DNA of 64,000 bases, from positions 3,968,001-4,032,000 of the forward strand of contig NZ_JAJFZL010000001.1 of NCBI RefSeq assembly GCF_020733635.1, read 5' to 3'. How positions within the stretch are numbered: the stretch's first letter is position 1; each line of letters opens with the position of its first letter. This document shows, in pieces, positions 18,361 to 28,277 of this stretch. The translations under genes were made by a program, and so were the position numbers. Below the pieces are notes generated by a model that saw only the letters and a list, made by a program, of their open reading frames with translations, was not told the origin of the DNA and did no database searches. The DNA is from Nocardia spumae. GTDB taxonomy: Bacteria; Actinomycetota; Actinomycetes; Mycobacteriales; Mycobacteriaceae.

Positions 18361-18989
18361 CGATCCACCGCCTCGAAGCGGACCTCGATGCCGGCCCGCA
18401 GCAACGCCGGTTCGGTGCGGCCGGGGTCCCACAGGGCCAGCTCGGTATGCCCGATGATCTGCCAGCCGCCCGGCGAGTCCCGCGGATAGACGGCGCTGTA
18501 TCCGCCGGCCAGGGCCACCGAACCGGCCGGCACGACGGTGCGGGCCTGCGCTCGGCGCGGCACCGACAGGCCGGGCCCGGGTGCCTGCAGATATCCGAAA
18601 CCGGGTGCGAATCCGATGAACGCGCATCGCCACCGCGCCCCGGTGTGCCGCTCGACCAGTCGGTCGGGGGGTATGCCGAGCAGGGCGGCGGTTTCGGCCA
18701 GATCGGGTCCGTCGTATCGCACCGGCACCGTCACCACCTCCGCGGCAGCCGAGACCGGCGAATCGGCGCCGGGGGTGAGAACCAGTGCGCGCACACGGGT
18801 TTCGACCACGGCGGGATCGACTCCGGGACACAGGGTCAGCAGGACGGTCCGGGCCGCGGGCAGCAGATCGACCACTCCGTCGATCGGCGCGCGCCGCAGA
18901 TTGTCGAGCAGCAGGGGCAACTGTGCGGCGTCGGCCGGTTCGATCAGCAGCGCGCGGTCGCCCGCCTGCCGGACGATGACGCCATTCAT
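18357..18989 (-). CDS. pxpB: 5-oxoprolinase subunit PxpB
   Basis: KipI-like subunit of 5-oxoprolinase, 210 aa. The conserved blocks GDRALLIEPAD, VTVPVRYDGPDLAETAALLG, CAFIGFAPGFGYLQ and SVPRRAQARTVVPAGSVALA are all present, together with YPRDSPGGWQIIGHTE near the end. ATG 18989 overlaps the pxpA stop by 4 bp and its own stop overlaps pxpC by 4 bp. The order A-B-C differs from the common B-C-A order, but coupling is equally tight. Confidence 0.93.
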   Translation of the reverse strand: MNGVIVRQAGDRALLIEPADAAQLPLLLDNLRRAPIDGVVDLLPAARTVLLTLCPGVDPAVVETRVRALVLTPGADSPVSAAAEVVTVPVRYDGPDLAETAALLGIPPDRLVERHTGARWRCAFIGFAPGFGYLQAPGPGLSVPRRAQARTVVPAGSVALAGGYSAVYPRDSPGGWQIIGHTELALWDPGRTEPALLRAGIEVRFEAVDR

Positions 18990-19735
18990 GTGAAGCTCCG
19001 CAGTTCGACGCCCTGGTCCAGTAACGACTGCCGGATCGATCGGGCCATGTGCACGGCATCGGGGGAATCACCGTGCACACACAGGCTGCGCACCTCGACT
19101 CGCACCTCGTCCCCCGCGGCGGTGCGAGCCCGCCCGTCCACCGCGATCGATATCGCCTGCCGCAACGCGGCATCCGACGCCAGTACCGCGTCCTCCCGGC
19201 CGCGGGGCACCAGTGTGGCCTCGGGGGTATAGCCGCGGTCGGCGAAACCCTCGGCGTGAAACGGTATCCCGGCAGCGGCAGCGGCGGAGGCCAGAGCGGA
19301 ATCGGCGGGCCCGAGCAGGCTCAGACCCCCGAAGGCCACCAGCGCCGCGACCACGGCCTCGGCGGCGGATCGGTCGCTCGCGGCCGAATGATAGAGCGCC
19401 CCGTGTGGTTTCACATACCGCACCCGGTCGCCCGCGGCCCGCGCGAGCGCGTCGAGGGCTCCGATCTGATAGAGCGATTCCGCGGTCAATTCCGCCGGGG
19501 GCACCTCGACGCGGCGACGGCCGAATCCGGCGAGATCGCGATAGGAGATGTGGGCACCGATCCGCACCTGGTGCGCGACGGCCAGCTCACAGGTGCGGCG
19601 CATGATCGCCGGATCACCGGCGTGGAATCCGCAGGCGATGTTGGCGCTGGTGACAATGTCGAGCAGCGCCGCGTCGTCGCCCATCGTCCACGCGCCGAAT
19701 CCCTCCCCCAGATCGCTGTTCAGATCGATCACCAC
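18986..19735 (-). CDS. pxpA: 5-oxoprolinase subunit PxpA
   Basis: LamB/YcsF family subunit of 5-oxoprolinase, 249 aa. It starts VVIDLNSDLGEGFGAW, the metal/substrate-binding N-terminus of the family, followed by SANIACGFHAGDPAIMRRT, GAHISYRDLAGFGRR and KPHGALYH, the conserved His/Asp/Lys motifs. Longer in-frame starts exist up to 19855, overlapping the divergent Nudix gene, but GTG 19735 has a clear ribosome site (GGGAGG 9 nt upstream) and the usual length. First gene of the pxpABC operon. Confidence 0.93.
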   Translation of the reverse strand: MVIDLNSDLGEGFGAWTMGDDAALLDIVTSANIACGFHAGDPAIMRRTCELAVAHQVRIGAHISYRDLAGFGRRRVEVPPAELTAESLYQIGALDALARAAGDRVRYVKPHGALYHSAASDRSAAEAVVAALVAFGGLSLLGPADSALASAAAAAGIPFHAEGFADRGYTPEATLVPRGREDAVLASDAALRQAISIAVDGRARTAAGDEVRVEVRSLCVHGDSPDAVHMARSIRQSLLDQGVELRSFT

Positions 19736-19829
19736 GGATTGCCGCCTCCCGTCTCTCACCGACTTCCCCACCATCATCTCCCGCGGCGGCGGCCCGTGTG
19801 CCGCCGTCCCGCGATCTCGGCCCACCACA

Positions 19830-19835
19830 TAGGCT
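19830..19835 (+). promoter_or_regulatory. -10 element of leaderless Nudix gene
   Basis: TAGGCT, 6 nt before ATG 19842. Confidence 0.55.
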
Positions 19836-19841
19836 GCGGCA

Positions 19842-20360
19842 ATGGGTGAGGTCATCGCCGTCTACGACAACCTCGGTGCCGAAATCGGGAGCGCGGACCG
19901 CGCCGAGGTATACGAACGGGGTCTGTGGCACGCCAGCGCCGGCGTGCTGGTGCGCTCGCTGGACGGGCACCGGCTCTACGTTCATCGGCGCACGGAGACC
20001 AAGATGGTCTTCGCGGGAATGCACGATTGCCTGGCCGGAGGTGTCCTGGCGCCCGGAGAGGATCCCGGGGCTGCCGCGGCGCGGGAACTCGCCGAGGAAC
20101 TGGGCATCGTCGCCTCCGCGCCCGGTCCGCGACCGCTGGCGCGCACCGCCTGGGACGGCCTGTGGAACGGGCGGCCGATGCGATGTCACCTGTTCGCCTA
20201 CGAGGTCCGCTCCGACGGGCCGATCACACATCAGCGCGACGAGATCGCCGCGGGATGGTGGTGGACCGACGCGCAATTGCGCGGCCACCTGGCCGATCCG
20301 TCCTGGCCGTTCGTCCCGGACACCCGCGTCCTGGTCGACCGGCTCCTGCGCGACCGGTGA
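19842..20360 (+). CDS. Nudix hydrolase
   Basis: 172-aa member of the Nudix superfamily, which hydrolyses nucleoside diphosphates linked to another group. The complete Nudix box GX5EX7REUXEEXGU is present as GVLAPGEDPGAAAARELAEELGI (residues about 67-89), so catalytic glutamates and the metal site are intact. The N-terminal LYVHRRTETKMVFAGMHDC segment resembles the YfcD/isopentenyl-isomerase-like subgroup, but the substrate cannot be told. It is divergent from pxpA and convergent with the AIM24 gene (9-bp gap). Confidence 0.93.
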   Translation: MGEVIAVYDNLGAEIGSADRAEVYERGLWHASAGVLVRSLDGHRLYVHRRTETKMVFAGMHDCLAGGVLAPGEDPGAAAARELAEELGIVASAPGPRPLARTAWDGLWNGRPMRCHLFAYEVRSDGPITHQRDEIAAGWWWTDAQLRGHLADPSWPFVPDTRVLVDRLLRDR

Positions 20361-20369
20361 TCCGGCCCG

Positions 20370-21050
20370 CTAACCCGAGGAGGTGACCGCGCCCGCCCAG
20401 GCCGCGAACGCGCCGGGGTTGCGGGTCTGCAACAGGACCCGGCCGGGACCGGAGAAGTCGAACACCAGCCCTTCGCCGGAGGTGAACGACTGCAGCGAGC
20501 GGCCCGAAACCGCCCGGCGGATACTGAATTTCATCGCCAGGTCGTAGGCGACGACATGCCCGCAGTCGATGGTGACCGATTCCCCCGGCTGCAGGTCGAT
20601 CCCGTCGATCGCACCGAAGACTCCGACGACCACTTCCCCCTCGCCGTGGGCGCGCAGGCCGAATCCGCCCTCACCACCGAACATGTTGGTGAACCCGCCC
20701 CATTTCGCCTCCACCTGGACGCCATGGGAATTGGCGATCCAGCTGCCGCGGCTGATGAAGTACGGGCGGTCCGCGGCGATCGGCAGTGACAGCATGTCCC
20801 CCGGCAGTGCGGGTGCGACGTCGACCCAGCCGCCCTGCGGTGGTGCGGTGAACGTCGAGACGAAGAACGACTCCCCCGCCAGCATCGAACGCTTCAGCCC
20901 CGCCAGGAATCCGCCCTCGGCTTTGACCGTGAGGTTCACTCCCGCCGAATGGGCCACCATCGCACCGGTTTCCGCGCGCAGCGACTCCCCGCCGGCGAGA
21001 AAGCACCGTGCGACCGTAGACGACGGATTATGCCGCAACACCACCTTCAT
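20370..21050 (-). CDS. AIM24 family protein
   Basis: 226-aa beta-rich protein of the AIM24 (TIGR00266-like) family, found as soluble trimers or oligomers of unknown function in bacteria and in mitochondria. Characteristic stretches are FLAGGESLRAETGAMVAHS near the start, GEVVVGVFGAIDGIDLQPGESV in the middle and GPGRVLLQTRNPGAFAAW at the C-terminus. No signal peptide. ATG 21050 is supported by a TAACGT box 7 nt upstream; a start at 21089 would be upstream of that box. Confidence 0.9.
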   Translation of the reverse strand: MKVVLRHNPSSTVARCFLAGGESLRAETGAMVAHSAGVNLTVKAEGGFLAGLKRSMLAGESFFVSTFTAPPQGGWVDVAPALPGDMLSLPIAADRPYFISRGSWIANSHGVQVEAKWGGFTNMFGGEGGFGLRAHGEGEVVVGVFGAIDGIDLQPGESVTIDCGHVVAYDLAMKFSIRRAVSGRSLQSFTSGEGLVFDFSGPGRVLLQTRNPGAFAAWAGAVTSSG

Positions 21051-21057
21051 GTCCGCG

Positions 21058-21063
21058 ACGTTA
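21058..21063 (-). promoter_or_regulatory. -10 element of leaderless AIM24 gene
   Basis: TAACGT on the minus strand, 7 nt before ATG 21050. Confidence 0.5.
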
Positions 21064-21209
21064 GCAGCGGCGAGCCCGCGATGTCCCATTCACCTGCGTC
21101 CCTGTCCCGGGCATGCGATGATGCCGGGCATCGTGGCGCGGCCGGACCGAATCGGCCGCGCCACGATCGAACCCGATACCCACGATACGAATCTCGGAGG
21201 CCCGCCCCG

Positions 21210-21929
21210 GTGCATATCGAAAGCCGAATTCCGCAGCCCGATCACGACCACACCGCCCGCCGATCGCGCAGACCGGCGGTGCGCAGCGTCCTGGCGGCGG
21301 CGGGAGCGGCGATCGCCCTGCTGGCGAGCGGAACCGCCGCGGCGGCCCCGATGCCACTGCACGCCCAGGCGCCCGGATGCATGACTCCCGGCGACGCCCA
21401 GCCCAACGGCAAGCAGTGGCCGGCCCCGCCCGGGATGACCGTCGATCCCAACGCCGGCTACGACGCGACGCTGGAAACCAACTGCGGCACAATCACCATC
21501 GCACTCGACGCCGCCCACGCCCCGCAGACGGTCAACTCGTTCTCCTTCCTGTCCGGTGAGAAGTTCTTCGACCACACCCGCTGCCACCGCCTGACCACCG
21601 AGGGCATCTTCGTCCTGCAGTGCGGCGATCCCACCGGCACCGGCCGCGGCGGACCGGGCTACCAGTTCGGGGACGAGAACCTCGCCGGGGCCACCTACCC
21701 CGCCGGTACGGTCGCGATGGCCAACGCCGGCCCGAACACCGACGGCAGCCAGTTCTTCCTGGTCTACGCCGACAGCCAGCTGCCGCCCCGCTACACCCCG
21801 TTCGGCCGGATCACCGGCGGCCTGGATGTGCTGCAGAACATCGCCGCGGGTGGTACCAAGGACGGATCCGGCGACGGCGCACCGGCCACCGATATTGTGC
21901 TCGACTCGGTAGCCACTGCCCGGCGCTGA
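21210..21929 (+). CDS. Exported cyclophilin-type peptidyl-prolyl isomerase
   Basis: Peptidyl-prolyl cis-trans isomerase assisting folding of secreted or cell-envelope proteins. From GTG 21210 (GGAGG 9 nt upstream) the 239-aa protein has a long basic N-terminus, a hydrophobic core (VLAAAGAAIALLASGTAAAA) ending in an Ala-rich cleavage site, then a cyclophilin domain: TITIALDAAHAPQTVNSF, FFDHTRCHRL, PGYQFGDENL and the active-site stretch GPNTDGSQFFLVYADSQLPP. Basic Arg pairs (RRSRR) before the hydrophobic stretch could make it a Tat or Sec signal. Two Cys pairs in the mature part may form disulfides. It ends at a bidirectional hairpin facing mpa. Confidence 0.93.
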   Translation: MHIESRIPQPDHDHTARRSRRPAVRSVLAAAGAAIALLASGTAAAAPMPLHAQAPGCMTPGDAQPNGKQWPAPPGMTVDPNAGYDATLETNCGTITIALDAAHAPQTVNSFSFLSGEKFFDHTRCHRLTTEGIFVLQCGDPTGTGRGGPGYQFGDENLAGATYPAGTVAMANAGPNTDGSQFFLVYADSQLPPRYTPFGRITGGLDVLQNIAAGGTKDGSGDGAPATDIVLDSVATARR

Positions 21930-21943
21930 CACCGGATACGGCG

Positions 21944-21984
21944 AAGGCCGCGCTCGCAGTTGCGGGCGCGGCCTTCGTGTTTTC
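21944..21984. terminator. Bidirectional terminator between cyclophilin gene and mpa
   Basis: Perfect 11-bp stem (GAAGGCCGCGC and its complement, 12-nt loop) followed on the plus strand by GTGTTTT. It lies between two convergent genes and can serve both. Confidence 0.75.
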
Positions 21985-22003
21985 GGACGGTTGTGCGGTA
22001 CTC

Positions 22004-23764
22004 CTAGAGGTACTGACCCGTATTGGACTCGGTGTCGATCGCCCGGCTGGCCGAAGCGTTCTTACCGGTAACCAGCGTCCGGATGTAGACGATCCGTTCG
22101 CCCTTCTTACCCGAAATACGTGCCCAGTCATCCGGATTCGTGGTGTTGGGCAGGTCCTCGTTCTCGGAGAACTCGTCGACTATCGAATCGAACAGGTGCT
22201 GGATGCGCAGACCCGGGCTCCCGGTCTCGAGCACCGACTTGATCGCGTACTTCTTCGAGCGGTCCACGATGTTCTGGATCATGGCGCCGGAGTTGAAGTC
22301 CTTGAAGTACAGGACCTCCTTGTCACCGTTGGCGTAGGTGACCTCCAGGAAGCGGTTGTCCTCGCTCTCGGCGTACATCCGGTCCACGACCCGCTCGATC
22401 ATCGCCTTCACGCACTTGGCGTGATCGCCGGCGAACTCGGCCAGATCGTCGGAATGCAGCGGCAGCCCCTCGGTGAGGTACTTCGAGAAGATGTCCTGTG
22501 CCGCTTCGGCATCCGGGCGCTCGATCTTGATCTTCACATCGAGGCGGCCGGGTCGCAGGATCGCCGGATCGATCATGTCCTCACGGTTGGAGGCACCGAT
22601 CACGATGACGTTCTCGAGGCCCTCGACACCGTCGATCTCCGACAGCAACTGGGGCACCACGGTGGTCTCCACATCCGAGGACACACCGGAACCGCGGGTG
22701 CGGAAGATCGAGTCCATCTCGTCGAAGAACACGATCACCGGGGTACCTTCCGAGGCCTTCTCACGGGCCCGCTGGAAGATGATCCGGATGTGGCGCTCGG
22801 TCTCACCGACGAACTTGTTCAGCAGCTCGGGGCCCTTGATGTTGAGGAAGAAGGACTTGGCCTCCTTGGCGTCCTCACCGCGTGCCTCGGCGATCTTCTT
22901 CGCCAGTGAGTTGGCGACCGCCTTGGCGATCAGCGTCTTACCGCAGCCCGGCGGGCCGTAGAGCAGCACACCCTTGGGCGGGCGCAGCGCGTACTCGCGG
23001 AACAGGTCCTTGTGCAGGAACGGCAGTTCGACGGCGTCGCGGATCTGCTCGATCTGGCGGCCCAGACCGCCGATGTCCTCGTAACCGACATCGGGCACCT
23101 CTTCGAGGACCAGATCCTCGACCTCGGCCTTGGGGATGCGCTCGAACGCGAATCCGGCCTTGGTGTCCACCAGCAGCGAATCACCGGGGCGCAGGCGCCG
23201 CGTGGGCGCCAGCGGGTCACCGACGTCGTCGGCGTCGACCAGGGCCGACAGCGGGCCCGACAGCCACACCACCCGCTCCTCGTCGGCGTGCCCGACCACC
23301 AGGGCGCGGCGGCCGTCGTCGAGAACCTCGCGCAGGGTCCCGATCTCACCGGTCTGGTCGAAGGCACCGGCCTCGACCACCGTCAGCGCCTCGTTCAGGC
23401 GTACGGACTGGCCGTAGTGCAGTTCGGAGGTGTCGATATTCGGCGAGCACGTCAGGCGCATCTTGCGTCCGGAGGTGAACACGTCGACCGTCTGGTCCTC
23501 GTACACACCGATCAGCACGCCGTAGCCGCTGGGCGGCTGGCCCAAGCGGTCGACCTCCTCACGCAGCGCCACCAATTGCTGACGGGCCTCTTTCAGGGTG
23601 TCCATCAGTTTGGTGTTGCGAATCGTCAGCGAATCGATACGAGCTTCCAATTCCCTTGAACGATCCGGCGAGTCGGCGAGTTGCCTACGGAGTGCAGCCG
23701 CCTCGGCGCGTACCACCTCGAGTTCTCTCCAGGCCGCCGAATCCGAATTCTCGATGGGGCTCAT
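22004..23764 (-). CDS. mpa: Proteasome-associated AAA+ ATPase Mpa (ARC)
   Basis: Hexameric ring ATPase that captures pupylated proteins, unfolds them and feeds them to the 20S proteasome. The 586-aa protein has an N-terminal coiled coil (residues about 10-75) that binds Pup, two OB folds (about 80-215), then the AAA+ module with Walker A GPPGCGKT at 270-277, Walker B FFDEMDS near 340 and the SRH region [11 protein letters not shown]. The C-terminus is GQYL, the tail that docks into the alpha-ring pockets. ATG 23764 follows GGAGGAG by about 8 nt. It is 9.9 kb from dop because of an accessory block, whereas in M. tuberculosis only two genes separate them. Confidence 0.97.
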   Translation of the reverse strand: MSPIENSDSAAWRELEVVRAEAAALRRQLADSPDRSRELEARIDSLTIRNTKLMDTLKEARQQLVALREEVDRLGQPPSGYGVLIGVYEDQTVDVFTSGRKMRLTCSPNIDTSELHYGQSVRLNEALTVVEAGAFDQTGEIGTLREVLDDGRRALVVGHADEERVVWLSGPLSALVDADDVGDPLAPTRRLRPGDSLLVDTKAGFAFERIPKAEVEDLVLEEVPDVGYEDIGGLGRQIEQIRDAVELPFLHKDLFREYALRPPKGVLLYGPPGCGKTLIAKAVANSLAKKIAEARGEDAKEAKSFFLNIKGPELLNKFVGETERHIRIIFQRAREKASEGTPVIVFFDEMDSIFRTRGSGVSSDVETTVVPQLLSEIDGVEGLENVIVIGASNREDMIDPAILRPGRLDVKIKIERPDAEAAQDIFSKYLTEGLPLHSDDLAEFAGDHAKCVKAMIERVVDRMYAESEDNRFLEVTYANGDKEVLYFKDFNSGAMIQNIVDRSKKYAIKSVLETGSPGLRIQHLFDSIVDEFSENEDLPNTTNPDDWARISGKKGERIVYIRTLVTGKNASASRAIDTESNTGQYL

Positions 23765-23883
23765 GATGCTGCTCCTCCCAGTCCCGGTCTATCAACGCTA
23801 CCGGGCGCGAACCGTTCTCGCTTTCCGACATGGTTTCGTCGTGATCACATCTCAGCTGCGGTCTACCTGCTCTGGCAACCATG

Positions 23884-23900
23884 TTAGCCTGCCCTAACCT
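23884..23900. promoter_or_regulatory. Possible IdeR/DtxR iron box in the mpa-lppK intergenic region
   Basis: TTAGCCTGCCCTAACCT matches 12 of 17 positions of the IdeR consensus core TTAGGTTAGGCTAACCT, with both conserved ends (TTAG and CTAACCT) kept. It lies between the divergent mpa and lipoprotein genes, about 50 bp before the lipoprotein start. Confidence 0.4.
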
Positions 23901-23946
23901 GCATTCGGCGAGTGAATTCGCCGGACCGAACCGAAAGGTCTAGTCG

Positions 23947-24540
23947 ATGCTCCTTCCTACCCGCCACAGTGCTGCTCCCTCCAGTGGCAGTACCCACACC
24001 AGGAGCAACGCCAACCGGGCCACCACTGTTTCCCGGAAGCGGCGCCCCGGCTTCCGTCTTGCCACGGCTACCGCGTTCGCGGCGCTCGCCGTCACCGCTA
24101 TGACAGCATGCGGGTCCGACAATTCCGAGGACTCCACGCCGACGAGCAGCGCTCCGGCAACCTCGGCCGCCGCGTCCGCGACCGGGGCCGCCACCGTCGC
24201 GACGCCCGGCGCCGAGGAGCTACAGGCCACCCTCAACGGCTTCGTCGACCCGGCCAAGCCGACCGCCGACAAGGAGAAACTGGTGGTCGGAGGCGATAAG
24301 CGCGCCGCCAACATCGACACCATGACCAAGGGGCTGGCCAACTACGGGACCATCACCTTCACCGTCGCCGACATCAAGACCGAGGGCGACCAGGCCACCG
24401 GCCAGGTGACCATCACCTCGCCGCACGGGCCCGCCGGCCCGATGCCGATGACCTGGCAGCACTCCGCCGCAGGCTGGCAGCTCTCCGATGCCTCGGCCTG
24501 CCAGATCCTGGCCATGGGCATGGCGCCCTGCCAGCCCTGA
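23947..24540 (+). CDS. lppK: LppK-like lipoprotein
   Basis: 197-aa predicted lipoprotein. A basic N-terminus of about 35 residues is followed by a hydrophobic signal (ATATAFAALAVTAM) and the lipobox MTAC, with Cys as the lipidated residue, then a Ser/Ala/Thr-rich linker and a globular domain of about 120 residues (ELQATLNGFVDPAKPTADKEK through SACQILAMGMAPCQP). The position next to mpa is that of Rv2116 (lppK) in M. tuberculosis, and the domain looks like the low-molecular-weight antigen MTB12-type fold; both points are inference from context and pattern. Function unknown, cell-surface location expected. Confidence 0.78.
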   Translation: MLLPTRHSAAPSSGSTHTRSNANRATTVSRKRRPGFRLATATAFAALAVTAMTACGSDNSEDSTPTSSAPATSAAASATGAATVATPGAEELQATLNGFVDPAKPTADKEKLVVGGDKRAANIDTMTKGLANYGTITFTVADIKTEGDQATGQVTITSPHGPAGPMPMTWQHSAAGWQLSDASACQILAMGMAPCQP

Positions 24541-24553
24541 TTCCCTCGACGGG

Positions 24554-24590
24554 CTCGGCCCCGGTGCGCCGAGAGCGAACCGGGGCCGAG
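24554..24590. terminator. Bidirectional terminator between lppK and trmI
   Basis: Perfect 12-bp stem (CTCGGCCCCGGT and its complement, 13-nt loop) in the 77-bp gap between convergent genes. Confidence 0.7.
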
Positions 24591-24617
24591 TCGTCGACAT
24601 CGGGCGTATTCGGCCGC

Positions 24618-25472
<855 letters not shown>

Positions 25473-25521
25473 TCATTTCCGCGGGCGGTATCGCGCCGCC
25501 GAATGTGTCGGTACCCGCGGA

Positions 25522-25527
25522 TAGCCT
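25522..25527 (+). promoter_or_regulatory. -10 element of leaderless recB-like gene
   Basis: TAGCCT, 7 nt before ATG 25535. Confidence 0.5.
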
Positions 25528-25534
25528 GCCAGGT

Positions 25535-26398
25535 ATGTCCGCACCACCGACGGCGACCCCGCCCGAATTGCCGGCCGTTTCCAGCGGCCCGGCGTTGTCG
25601 CCCTCTCGGGCAATGGATTTCAAACAATGTCCGCTGAAATACCGATTACGCGCGATCGACCGCATTCCGGAAACTCCCGGCCGCGACGCCGTGCGCGGCA
25701 CGGTCGTGCACGCGGTCCTGGAATCGCTGTACGGGCTACCCAGCGGTGAACGCGTTCCCGCCCGCGCGGCAGCACTCGTGAAACCGGCGTGGCAGCGTTT
25801 GCTGGAAGATCGCCCGGAGATCGAGGTGGTACTCGAACAGGGCGGTCTCACACCATTTCTGGACGAGGTGGCCCAGCTGGTACACGGCTACTACCGGCTC
25901 GAGAACCCCACCGGGTTCGACCCGGAATCCTGCGAATCGCTGGTGGAGGTCCGCCTCGCCGACGGCTCCCCACTGCGCGGCTATGTCGATCGGATCGATA
26001 TCGCTCCCGACGGCCGGCTGCGGGTAGTCGACTACAAGACCGGCCGCGTCCCGGCGCCCGATGCCGAACAGCGCGCACTGTTCCAGCTCAAGTTCTACGC
26101 CCTGATCGTCTACCGCACCCGCGGGGTGACACCGTCGCAACTACGGCTGATCTACCTGCGCGACGGTGAGATCCTCACCTACGCCCCGGAGTCGGACGAA
26201 CTCGAGCGGTTCGAGCGCATCGTGTCGGCACTGTGGTCGGCGATCACCACCGCGGGGCGCGACGGAGACTTCCCGCCACGCCCCGGATGGATGTGCAAAT
26301 TCTGCGACTACCAGCCGCTGTGCCCCGCCTTCGGCGGCACACCGCCGCCGTACCCCGGATGGCCCGCCGATGCCGCCGGCACCGTGCCCCGGCCCTGA
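25535..26398 (+). CDS. RecB-family PD-(D/E)XK exonuclease with Fe-S cysteines
   Basis: 287-aa nuclease-fold protein of the Cas4/RecB/AddB group, equivalent to Rv2119. Active-site pieces in order: His in RGTVVHAVLESL, Asp in RLADGSPLRGYVDRID, and Asp-x-Lys in LRVVDYKTGR. Four cysteines are placed as in Fe-S RecB nucleases: one near the N-terminus in FKQCPLKYRL and three at the C-terminus in CKFCDYQPLC, so a 4Fe-4S cluster tying the two ends is likely. Stand-alone, without a helicase domain or Cas genes nearby. Probably acts on DNA ends; its role in actinobacteria is not established to my knowledge. Confidence 0.9.
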   Translation: MSAPPTATPPELPAVSSGPALSPSRAMDFKQCPLKYRLRAIDRIPETPGRDAVRGTVVHAVLESLYGLPSGERVPARAAALVKPAWQRLLEDRPEIEVVLEQGGLTPFLDEVAQLVHGYYRLENPTGFDPESCESLVEVRLADGSPLRGYVDRIDIAPDGRLRVVDYKTGRVPAPDAEQRALFQLKFYALIVYRTRGVTPSQLRLIYLRDGEILTYAPESDELERFERIVSALWSAITTAGRDGDFPPRPGWMCKFCDYQPLCPAFGGTPPPYPGWPADAAGTVPRP

Positions 26399-26407
26399 CC
26401 GGCCCGC

Positions 26408-27259
26408 TCAGAACGCGCGGCAGGACCGGATATCGGTGGCGAGAATCGCCTTGGCACCCAGTTCGGCGAGCTGATCCATCAGGTCGTTGCCGGCCGAGCG
26501 CGGCACCAGCGCCCGCACGGCGACCCACCCCGGATCCGTCAGCGGCGAGACCGTCGGCGACTCCAGCCCGGGGGTGATCGCGGCGGCGCGCTCGAGCAGG
26601 TCCTTGGGGCAGTCGTAGTCGAGCATCAGGTACTGCTGCGCGAAGACCACGCCCTTGATCCGGGCGACGAGCTGATTGCGAACCTTGTCGGTGCGATCGG
26701 AACCGCCGCCCTCGATCAGCACCGCCTCCGAATCGCACAGCGAATCCCCGAACGGTACGAGGTTGTGCTGGCGCAGCGTGCGCCCGGAGCCGACCACATC
26801 GGCGATGGCGTCCGCGACACCCAGCTGGATGGAGATCTCCACCGCACCATCGAGCCGGATGACCTCGGCCTGGATTCCGCGGCGCTGCAGATCGGCCAGC
26901 ACCAGGTTCGGGTAGGAGGTGGCGATGCGCTTGTCGTAGAGATCGTCGGGCTTCCAGTCCCGGCCCGCGGGAGCCGCGTAGCGGAACGTCGAACGGCCGA
27001 AGCCCAGCGCCAGCCGCTCCCGCACCGGCGCACCCGAGTCGAGGGCGAGGTCACGCCCGGTGATGCCGAGATCGAGCTCGCCCGAACCGACGTAGATGGC
27101 GATGTCCTTGGGGCGCAGGAAGAAGAACTCGACCTGATTGGCGTTATCGAGTACCGACAGATCGCGAGAATCGCTGCGCTTGCGATAACCGGCCTCGGTC
27201 AGGATCTCGACGGCCGATTCGGAGAGGGCGCCTTTGTTGGGGACTGCGACGCGAAGCAT
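26408..27259 (-). CDS. hisG: ATP phosphoribosyltransferase HisG (long form)
   Basis: First enzyme of histidine biosynthesis, joining ATP and PRPP. The 283-aa length and a C-terminal domain of about 75 residues ([16 protein letters not shown] to the end) identify the long, HisZ-independent form with its own histidine-feedback domain. Catalytic-domain motifs are [34 protein letters not shown] and the PRPP loop region [18 protein letters not shown]. It follows hisE by 48 bp on the same strand, the usual hisE-hisG pair of mycobacteria. Confidence 0.96.
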   Translation of the reverse strand: MLRVAVPNKGALSESAVEILTEAGYRKRSDSRDLSVLDNANQVEFFFLRPKDIAIYVGSGELDLGITGRDLALDSGAPVRERLALGFGRSTFRYAAPAGRDWKPDDLYDKRIATSYPNLVLADLQRRGIQAEVIRLDGAVEISIQLGVADAIADVVGSGRTLRQHNLVPFGDSLCDSEAVLIEGGGSDRTDKVRNQLVARIKGVVFAQQYLMLDYDCPKDLLERAAAITPGLESPTVSPLTDPGWVAVRALVPRSAGNDLMDQLAELGAKAILATDIRSCRAF

Positions 27260-27307
27260 GGATGGATGTCCTTTCGGGACGAGTGACGGACAGGACGGAC
27301 GCGGCCG

Positions 27308-27571
27308 TCACAGATGTCGGTACACATCCTCGAGCCGCAGACCGCGGCCCACCATCAGCACCTGCACCCAGTAGAGGAGCTGAGAGATCTCCTCGGCCAG
27401 CTGATCGTCGGTCTCGTGTTCGGCCGCGATCCACACCTCGCCGGCCTCTTCGATCACCTTCTTGCCCTGCGCATGCACCCCGGCGTCCAATGCCGCGACG
27501 GTTGCGGAACCTTCCGGACGGTTGGCCGCACGATCCTGCAGCTCGGCGAACAGGGATTCGAAAGTCTTCAC
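27308..27571 (-). CDS. hisE: Phosphoribosyl-ATP pyrophosphatase HisE
   Basis: Second step of histidine biosynthesis: removes pyrophosphate from phosphoribosyl-ATP. A MazG-like all-alpha protein of 87 aa starting [19 protein letters not shown], with the metal-binding helices [18 protein letters not shown] and [20 protein letters not shown] 27571 gives the family length and N-terminus; a longer frame running to 27661 has no homologous counterpart and would overlap the upstream GNAT gene. Confidence 0.95.
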   Translation of the reverse strand: MKTFESLFAELQDRAANRPEGSATVAALDAGVHAQGKKVIEEAGEVWIAAEHETDDQLAEEISQLLYWVQVLMVGRGLRLEDVYRHL

Positions 27572-27617
27572 GGGACGCCATTCTTTCAGACGACCGCATA
27601 TGTCCCGCAATCGGTTA

Positions 27618-28235
27618 TCACGGCGCGCCGGCGTCGTGACCGGCGATGTGGGCGCGCTCACTACCGCCGGCCGGATCCTGGGCCGGACGATCGACGCGAT
27701 AGATGTAGTGCCACCCGTCGTCGATCGGATTGTCGGGCGGGAGCGGCCCCTCGGCGACCCGGCGCAGCCCGGCCTTCTCGAGCGCTCGCCGAGAAGCCCG
27801 GTTGGCCGCGGCCACGGGAATCACCACCGCTCCGGCGCGCGGGTAATCCGCCCAGGTCGCGGCCACCACGGCCCGCACCATGGCCGAACCGAGTCCGCGG
27901 CCGACACGCAGCGGGTCACCGATCAGATAGTCCAGCGAGACCGCCTCGTCGGGCAGTGCGACTATCGGCCGCATCTCGTCCACGTAGTCCGGCCAATCCG
28001 ACCACCGGATCCGCTGCACCAAACCGAGGGGTTCGGCGCCGATGCTGACGAGCAGATCCTCGGCCGCGACCTCACCACGGGCAGTGGGCCCGAAGTCACG
28101 CTCGATCGACGCGGGATCGTGGTCGTGATTCCACCAGCGCCGCACATGCGGCTGGGCCAGCCACTGCCCGAGCAGGGCGAAATCCCCGGGCGTGACCGCG
28201 CGCCAAGTGAACCGCGGCGGTACCGACTCGACCAC
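27618..28235 (-). CDS. GNAT acetyltransferase (AAC(6')-Ib/siderophore-acetylase-like fold)
   Basis: 205-aa GNAT protein. The sequence [20 protein letters not shown] and the acetyl-CoA motif [19 protein letters not shown] followed by [17 protein letters not shown] fit the Acetyltransf_8 group, which includes aminoglycoside 6'-acetyltransferases and siderophore or amino-acid N-acetylases. GTG 28235 is 42 bp after the carnitine-acyltransferase-like gene, so it may be the fourth gene of the oxygenase/methyltransferase/acyltransferase operon; hisE follows 46 bp later. Substrate unknown; drug resistance cannot be inferred from sequence alone. Confidence 0.87.
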   Translation of the reverse strand: MVESVPPRFTWRAVTPGDFALLGQWLAQPHVRRWWNHDHDPASIERDFGPTARGEVAAEDLLVSIGAEPLGLVQRIRWSDWPDYVDEMRPIVALPDEAVSLDYLIGDPLRVGRGLGSAMVRAVVAATWADYPRAGAVVIPVAAANRASRRALEKAGLRRVAEGPLPPDNPIDDGWHYIYRVDRPAQDPAGGSERAHIAGHDAGAP

Positions 28236-28277
28236 ACGGCCGAGAGTAACAACCGCGGTCCGGCCGTGACGCTGGGA

